A stretch of 9,767 nt of DNA from Methylococcaceae bacterium NSM2-1 (GTDB lineage Bacteria > Pseudomonadota > Gammaproteobacteria > Methylococcales > Methylomonadaceae), in assembly GCA_002256705.1 (NCBI GenBank), contig NQJI01000030.1:1-9767 (forward strand). The letters run 5' to 3'. Positions 6,132-9,767 of this stretch are shown here, one piece after another (position 1 is the first letter of the stretch; every line of letters begins with the position of its first letter). The translations under genes and the position numbers were made by a program. Under the pieces are notes generated by a model that was given only the letters and a program-made list of their open reading frames with translations, ran no database searches and had not been told where the DNA came from.

Positions 6132-6698
6132 GTGGCAAAGGCTAGTGATTTAAAACGAGGAATGGTAGTCGAAATTAACAGCGTACCCCATGTGGTCAAG
6201 CAAGTCGATGCAAAAAGCCCTTCATCGCGGGGTGCATCAACGTTGTATAAAATCCGTTTTACTAATCTCAAAACCGGGCAAAAACTGGATGAGTCGTTGA
6301 AAGGCGATGATTTTTTTAAAGATGCTGACCTGGTAAGAGCCAAGGTGCAGTTTTCCTATATGGATGGGGATAATTATATTTTTATGAATATGGAAGATTA
6401 TTCCCAGTACAGTTTGATTCGCGAGGAACTGGAAGACCAAATTCACTATTTGACCGAGGGTTTGGAAGGGATTGTTGCATTATTAATAGATGATGCCGTA
6501 CTGGGCATTGAACTGCCAAGCTCGGTAGTGCTGGCAATTGTAGAGACAGCCCCTGCAATTAAGGGCGCTACTGCATCAGGACGGACTAAAACGGCTCGAT
6601 TGGTTACTGGCTTAGAGGTTCAGGTTCCTGAATATCTGGAAACGGACGAGTTAATTAAGGTCAATACCGAAAGCGGAAAATTTATGTCACGCGCTTAA
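6132..6698 (+). CDS. yeiP: Elongation factor P-like protein EfpL (YeiP)
   Basis: A 188-residue EF-P paralogue. EfpL binds the ribosome between the P and E sites and relieves stalling at proline-rich and some other sequences. The N-terminal KOW-like domain carries the paralogue's signature loop SPSSRGASTLYKIRF (29-43) with Arg33 at the tip, where E. coli YeiP also has Arg; classical EF-P has a modified Lys or Arg in a shorter loop. The middle OB domain includes GDNYIFMNMEDY (79-90), and the C-terminal OB domain includes ETAPAIKGATASGRTKTA (137-154) and VQVPEYL. Full length matches the family. Translation starts at GTG 6132, six bases after AGGAG (6121-6125), with the MAKASDLKRG start typical of the group. 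It is followed after 25 bases by rlmG, so co-transcription is likely. Upstream hairpins may regulate it. Confidence 0.95.
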   Translation: MAKASDLKRGMVVEINSVPHVVKQVDAKSPSSRGASTLYKIRFTNLKTGQKLDESLKGDDFFKDADLVRAKVQFSYMDGDNYIFMNMEDYSQYSLIREELEDQIHYLTEGLEGIVALLIDDAVLGIELPSSVVLAIVETAPAIKGATASGRTKTARLVTGLEVQVPEYLETDELIKVNTESGKFMSRA

Positions 6699-6723
6699 AT
6701 CAATACCGAATTTGAATTTTTCA

Positions 6724-7881
6724 ATGTCTATTAAAACGGAAAATCTGTTAAGAGTTGGTCAAGGCAAGTTTGAGCTGCATCGGCTCCCAAAGCGTCCATT
6801 AGAGCTATTGCGTGCGTGGGATGCGGCTGATGAATACCTGCTCAATACTCTCGCAGAAGATCTGAAACCATCGGCTGATGCCCGTATTTTGATATTTAAT
6901 GATAGCTTCGGTGCGTTGGCAGTCGCACTGAGCTCATTCCAGACTCAAGCAGTATCGGATTCATATCTATCGCAACAAGCGACACAGCTTAATCTGGCCA
7001 GAAATGGCTTACCTGAACACAGTGTTAAATTAATAAATAGCCTTGAATCCCTGAAGGGACTATTTGATCTGGTTCTAATTAAAGTGCCGAAAACACTGGC
7101 TTTGTTGGAGGATCAGTTGATACGGTTACGTCCTCATTTAATGCCCTCAACCCAGATTATTTTGGCGGGAATGATAAAAACTCTACCACCTTCAATTTGG
7201 AAGATGCTGGAACGTTTGGTGGGGTCCACAACAACAGCACTGGCAAGAAAAAAGGCACGACTGATTTTTGCATCGCTCGATGCAGACTTGGCCGTTCCAG
7301 CTAACCCTTATCCGGTTTGTTATAGACTTGAAGGATCCGATTATTTGATTAGTAACCATGCCAATGTATTTTCGCGTGACAGTCTCGATATTGGTACACG
7401 CTTTTTCCTCCAGCATCTACCCGCTAGACAGGACGCTTGTGACATTATTGATTTAGGTTGCGGTAACGGCTTGCTTGGTTTAATGGCCGCTGAGCGAAAT
7501 CCGGCGGCAACGGTTCATTTTGTTGATGAGTCTTTTATGGCCGTAGCGTCAGCCAAGGAAAATTTTTATAGGGCTTTCGGGCAAGAGCGCAATGCGACTT
7601 TTCGTAGCGGTGATGGGCTAAAGAATTTTGAATCGGCTTCGGCAGACCTCATTCTTTGTAATCCACCTTTTCATCAGCAGAATACAGTGGGTGATCAAAT
7701 TGCCATCAGCATGTTTAAGCAATCAAGAAGGGTATTGAGGAAGGGTGGTGAACTATGGGTAATCGGCAATCGCCATCTGAATTATCATGTCAATCTTAAT
7801 CGATTATTTGGCACGCACTCGGTTGTCGCTTCCAACGCAAAATTCGTTATCTTGAAGGCGATAGCGACGGCTCTCACGTAA
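6724..7881 (+). CDS. rlmG: 23S rRNA (guanine-N2)-methyltransferase RlmG
   Basis: A 385-residue tandem methyltransferase-fold protein of the RlmG/RsmC group. RlmG transfers a methyl group from S-adenosylmethionine to the N2 of G1835 (E. coli numbering) in 23S rRNA. The N-terminal half begins with RPLELLRAWDAADEYLL and is the degenerate methyltransferase fold used for RNA recognition. The C-terminal half holds the linker NHANVFSRDSLDIGTRFFL, the cofactor motif DLGCGNG (243-249), VDES, and the catalytic NPPFHQQ (313-319). The stretch from NHANVFSR through HLNYH closely follows E. coli RlmG rather than RsmC. ATG 6724 is preferred; a TTG at 6712 in the same frame would add four residues, and neither has a clear ribosome binding site, which suggests translation depends on upstream efpL, 25 bases away. 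TAA stop; no intrinsic terminator is obvious. Confidence 0.93.
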   Translation: MSIKTENLLRVGQGKFELHRLPKRPLELLRAWDAADEYLLNTLAEDLKPSADARILIFNDSFGALAVALSSFQTQAVSDSYLSQQATQLNLARNGLPEHSVKLINSLESLKGLFDLVLIKVPKTLALLEDQLIRLRPHLMPSTQIILAGMIKTLPPSIWKMLERLVGSTTTALARKKARLIFASLDADLAVPANPYPVCYRLEGSDYLISNHANVFSRDSLDIGTRFFLQHLPARQDACDIIDLGCGNGLLGLMAAERNPAATVHFVDESFMAVASAKENFYRAFGQERNATFRSGDGLKNFESASADLILCNPPFHQQNTVGDQIAISMFKQSRRVLRKGGELWVIGNRHLNYHVNLNRLFGTHSVVASNAKFVILKAIATALT

Positions 7882-7942
7882 AGTATTCTGGATCTGTATT
7901 AATGATAAGTTTCAGCGCTGATTCGCTAAAAAAAACCTAATA

Positions 7943-7966
7943 ATGTGCCTTCTCGAAATGGCACAT
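7943..7966 (-). other. Hairpin between rlmG and the cold-shock gene
   Basis: ATGTGCC (7943-7949) pairs perfectly with GGCACAT (7960-7966) around a ten-base loop. On the minus strand a run of eight T residues follows some eight bases later, which would suit a backup terminator for leftward transcription. On the plus strand no T-run follows. The rest of the 7882-8171 gap shows no convincing gene; a 69-codon minus-strand frame there has no family features. Confidence 0.3.
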
Positions 7967-8126
7967 GCGAAGCAGGTTAGCCGGTTTTTAGACCAAAACG
8001 GTTGAAAAGTATTTGCAGTTATGAAATATAAGCCTTCAACACGCTCATAAATCGAATCAAATAGCTTTTTTGGCAATAGCGAGACTGCGTTGAGGTTGTT
8101 TCCAGCTTTAATGACAGTCAATAAAG

Positions 8127-8159
8127 CCGACCCAAAAGCCAGTCGACTTTTGGGTTCGG
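8127..8159 (-). terminator. Terminator of the cold-shock gene
   Basis: The arms CCGACCCAAAAG (8127-8138) and CTTTTGGGTTCGG (8147-8159) pair along almost their full length with one bulged base and an eight-base loop. The hairpin starts 12 bases past the cold-shock stop codon. On the minus strand it is followed by CTTTATT, a weak T-tract, so intrinsic termination is likely but not textbook. Confidence 0.65.
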
Positions 8160-8171
8160 TTTATGAGTCTG

Positions 8172-8381
8172 TTACGCTGGGGTTACGTTCTCAGCTTGCG
8201 GACCTTTTTGACCTTGAGTTACCTGCATAGTAACTTTTTGGCCTTCTCGCAAGGTTTTGCGGCCGGCGCCGATAATTGCACTGTGGTGAACAAAAACATC
8301 TTTGCCACCTTCTTGTTCAATAAATCCAAAACCTTTTTCATCATTGAACCACTTAACGGTACCTACAACTTGATCTGCCAT
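8172..8381 (-). CDS. Cold-shock domain protein (CspA family)
   Basis: A 69-residue single cold-shock domain, the standard length. These cytoplasmic proteins bind single-stranded RNA and DNA and keep mRNA unstructured, often during cold or growth transitions. The RNA-binding motifs are complete: RNP1 KGFGFI (16-21) and RNP2 DVFVHH (28-33), with the aromatic face Trp11, Phe12, Phe18, Phe20, Phe30 and His32. The ending GPQAENV is also typical. ATG 8381 follows AAGAGTG. The gene has its own promoter, a structured leader of about 90 bases, and a terminator, and so is probably monocistronic. Whether it is cold-induced cannot be told from the protein. Confidence 0.96.
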   Translation of the reverse strand: MADQVVGTVKWFNDEKGFGFIEQEGGKDVFVHHSAIIGAGRKTLREGQKVTMQVTQGQKGPQAENVTPA

Positions 8382-8397
8382 ATCACACTCTTAACTT

Positions 8398-8421
8398 AAA
8401 AAATCGCCAATTTTTGTTGGC
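8398..8421 (-). promoter_or_regulatory. Terminator-like hairpin inside the cold-shock mRNA leader
   Basis: Read on the minus strand, GCCAA and TTGGC pair around CAAAAA, then GA and six T residues follow (8403 to 8398), 17 bases before the start codon. The short stem makes it a weak terminator, suited to conditional readthrough. A second small hairpin (GCTTC, five-base loop, GAAGC, 8435-8449) lies just upstream in the same leader. Confidence 0.4.
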
Positions 8422-8473
8422 TTTACAAATTCCAGCTTCAGAAAGAAGCCGGCTCAAACTTTAACTGCGGACA

Positions 8474-8503
8474 ATAGTAGCATTAAAAATACTTGTAGGG
8501 CAA
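8474..8503 (-). promoter_or_regulatory. Putative promoter of the cold-shock gene
   Basis: On the minus strand TTGCCC (8498-8503) and TACTAT (8474-8479) are 18 bases apart, a fair sigma-70 match. Transcription would start near 8467, giving a leader of about 85 bases that includes both leader hairpins. Long structured leaders are usual for cspA-type genes. Confidence 0.45.
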
Positions 8504-8888
8504 AAAACATTTTAATTAAACTTCGATTATTTTTTATCTAACAGATTTTCTATGCCTTTTAAGATTCTACCGCTCATTTACGTCTTGGCTTTAATGCAGG
8601 AAGGCGATCAAAATCTCATGCATAATGAGTGCAGAGAGTATGGATAGCGTACCTGATATAATTTCCTTAGTCAGTAATTATATGTCCCAATATCCAGTGC
8701 CAGTAGTGGCGAAACCAGTGTGATTAACCTGCGCAGCAGGCAGATGCTTGGGTAAATAGCAATAGGGGGCAGAGCTTTTACTGTAGCGGCGATCACGGCC
8801 ATTAACAATTGCTAATTCCATTTTCAGAAAAGAATTATAACGACTTTTCAGCTTCTTCTTAAACCTTCTTACATAAAATTGACTTTCC
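8504..8888. other. Intergenic region between the cold-shock and CPBP genes
   Basis: No confident gene is seen. A 32-codon plus-strand frame (8625-8723, starting MSAESMDSVPDIISLVSNY) has no adjacent ribosome binding site and no recognised family, so it is not called. A small stem CCTGC-GCA-GCAGG lies near 8730. No clear terminator for the CPBP gene, which ends at 8889, was found. Confidence 0.4.
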
Positions 8889-9494
8889 TTAATCCTTTGC
8901 AGTGGTTGTTAAACTGTTGCGATACACACGCATCAACGCGACAAAAGCCAAAAAATCGTAAAATCCGTGAATAATGATAGGAATTAATAAATTTCTATCG
9001 CCGCCATAATCCAAAGATAACCCTAAGTAAATTCCAACCAAAGCCGCCAATACTGCATAAAGCGGTGTCACGGCATGTACCAGTCCAAAAACAATATTAC
9101 TGCCGATTAAGCCTGCCGTTATGCCCCATGAAGACTCTATCCAGGGTTGGATCACGCCGCGAAACAGAAGTTCTTCTGATACGCCGGCTATTGCCGCCAG
9201 TATAAATAGGTCGGTCCAGTGATAGCGATGCAATCCGGGTCCCAAGGTATTAAGCAGTAATTTTCTAATATTGGCTACCGATTCTCCCTGCATTTTTTCC
9301 AAGGCAAGAAACATCAAAAACAAGGGGGCTGTCCCTATCACACCGTAAGCGACAACTGATTCCGAAAAATAAATGTTTTCGAACGGATCGATGTCGGCAA
9401 CCCAGCCTAAAAATACCGCGACTAAAACCAGAGAAGCCTCAAAATAGCAGGCGGATTTTAAAAAATCATCAAACTTGAACAGTGATTTATCCAT
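8889..9494 (-). CDS. CPBP-family intramembrane metalloprotease
   Basis: A 201-residue multi-span membrane protein with all three conserved motifs of the CPBP (Abi/CaaX protease-like) family: EELLFR (107-112, the EExxxR motif), FGLVH (136-140, FxxxH) and HGFYD (176-180, HxxxD/N form). These residues line an active site within the membrane. Predicted spans are at about 15-32, 46-64, 95-112, 124-143, 146-160 and 170-188. Family members include the eukaryotic CaaX protease Rce1 and proteins for bacteriocin self-immunity or maturation, but most bacterial ones have no known substrate, and nothing nearby identifies one here. The ATG at 9494 has no obvious Shine-Dalgarno sequence. It is divergent from ycgL, with an 84-base shared promoter region. 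Confidence 0.92.
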   Translation of the reverse strand: MDKSLFKFDDFLKSACYFEASLVLVAVFLGWVADIDPFENIYFSESVVAYGVIGTAPLFLMFLALEKMQGESVANIRKLLLNTLGPGLHRYHWTDLFILAAIAGVSEELLFRGVIQPWIESSWGITAGLIGSNIVFGLVHAVTPLYAVLAALVGIYLGLSLDYGGDRNLLIPIIIHGFYDFLAFVALMRVYRNSLTTTAKD

Positions 9495-9578
9495 TGATTG
9501 TATTTGTAAAATTAAGTATGGGGCATTCTAAACAAAAATGGTTAAAATAGCTGTTTTGATTCATTATCACTCTATCTC

Positions 9579-9767
9579 ATGCAGTGTTTTATCTATAAAA
9601 GCCTAAAAAAAGACTATCTTTATTTGTATGTAGCTAAAAAAGATGATTTTTCAAAAGTGCCGGATGCACTATTTAATCACCTGGGGAAAATAGAATTTGT
9701 CATGGATCTGGAACTATCTCCAGAACGTAAATTGGCCAGGGAAGATGCCGGAAAGGTTATTGAAAGT
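9579..9767 (+). CDS. ycgL: YcgL domain-containing protein (5' part, cut by the window end)
   Basis: The first 63 residues of a small conserved gammaproteobacterial protein of unknown biochemical role; the family is usually around 90-110 residues, so roughly the last third is missing. MQCFIYKSLKKDYLYLYV (1-18), the region DDFSKVPDALFNHLG (22-36), and SPERKLAREDAGKV (47-60) match the family pattern of a CxIYKS start, a VPxxL helix and an RKLAR segment. ATG 9579 is the natural start, as the family begins at the Cys-containing strand. No good ribosome binding site is visible. It is transcribed away from the CPBP gene across an 84-base gap. Confidence 0.88.
   Translation, partial: MQCFIYKSLKKDYLYLYVAKKDDFSKVPDALFNHLGKIEFVMDLELSPERKLAREDAGKVIES

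Noticed and set aside
7912..8121. 69-codon minus-strand frame between rlmG and the cold-shock gene
   Set aside because: No family features, no good ribosome binding site, and it crosses the hairpin at 7943-7966; composition looks like chance.
8625..8723. 32-codon plus-strand frame starting MSAESMDSV
   Set aside because: Readable as protein but very short, with no adjacent ribosome binding site and no recognised family.

Overview
The window looks like the chromosome of a gammaproteobacterium. EfpL/YeiP (the EF-P paralogue), RlmG and YcgL occur together mainly in that class. The cold-shock and stress proteins and the AT-leaning sequence would fit a methanotroph-like (Methylococcales) lineage, but that narrower placement is only an impression. 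No rRNA, tRNA, CRISPR array or intact insertion sequence was seen.

Layout. (1) 1-750: non-coding leader and a lone UspA-type universal stress protein, plus strand. (2) 751-3063: a decayed gene for a small single-pass membrane protein, with one frameshift and three in-frame TGA codons. It is followed directly by an intact, unusually large membrane-anchored M15 peptidase. An eight-codon match with only synonymous differences, apart from one stop codon, links the N-terminal coding regions of the two. (3) 3064-3722: a gene-poor stretch with terminator-like hairpins and two possible gene scraps. (4) 3723-5369, minus strand: a four-helix DUF4407 membrane protein with a Nif11-like N-terminal domain and a long periplasmic coiled-coil region. 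(5) 5370-6131: a gene-poor stretch with a palindromic element, a possible gene 3' remnant, and structured sequence just ahead of efpL. (6) 6132-7881: efpL and rlmG, 25 bases apart on the plus strand, a likely translation operon. (7) 7882-9494, minus strand: a cold-shock protein with a structured leader and its own terminator, and a CPBP intramembrane protease. (8) 9579-9767: the first 63 codons of ycgL, plus strand, cut by the window end.

Functionally, the right half is ordinary housekeeping: a factor that relieves ribosome stalling, 23S rRNA methylation, an RNA chaperone, and a membrane protease. The left half (about 780-5420) is accessory. It holds a periplasmic peptidoglycan peptidase with a duplicated module and a large insert between its metal-binding motifs, a decayed neighbour that shares its N-terminal motif, and a convergent Nif11-DUF4407 protein. 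Whether these form one envelope-associated system is unproven, but it is the most interesting possibility here.
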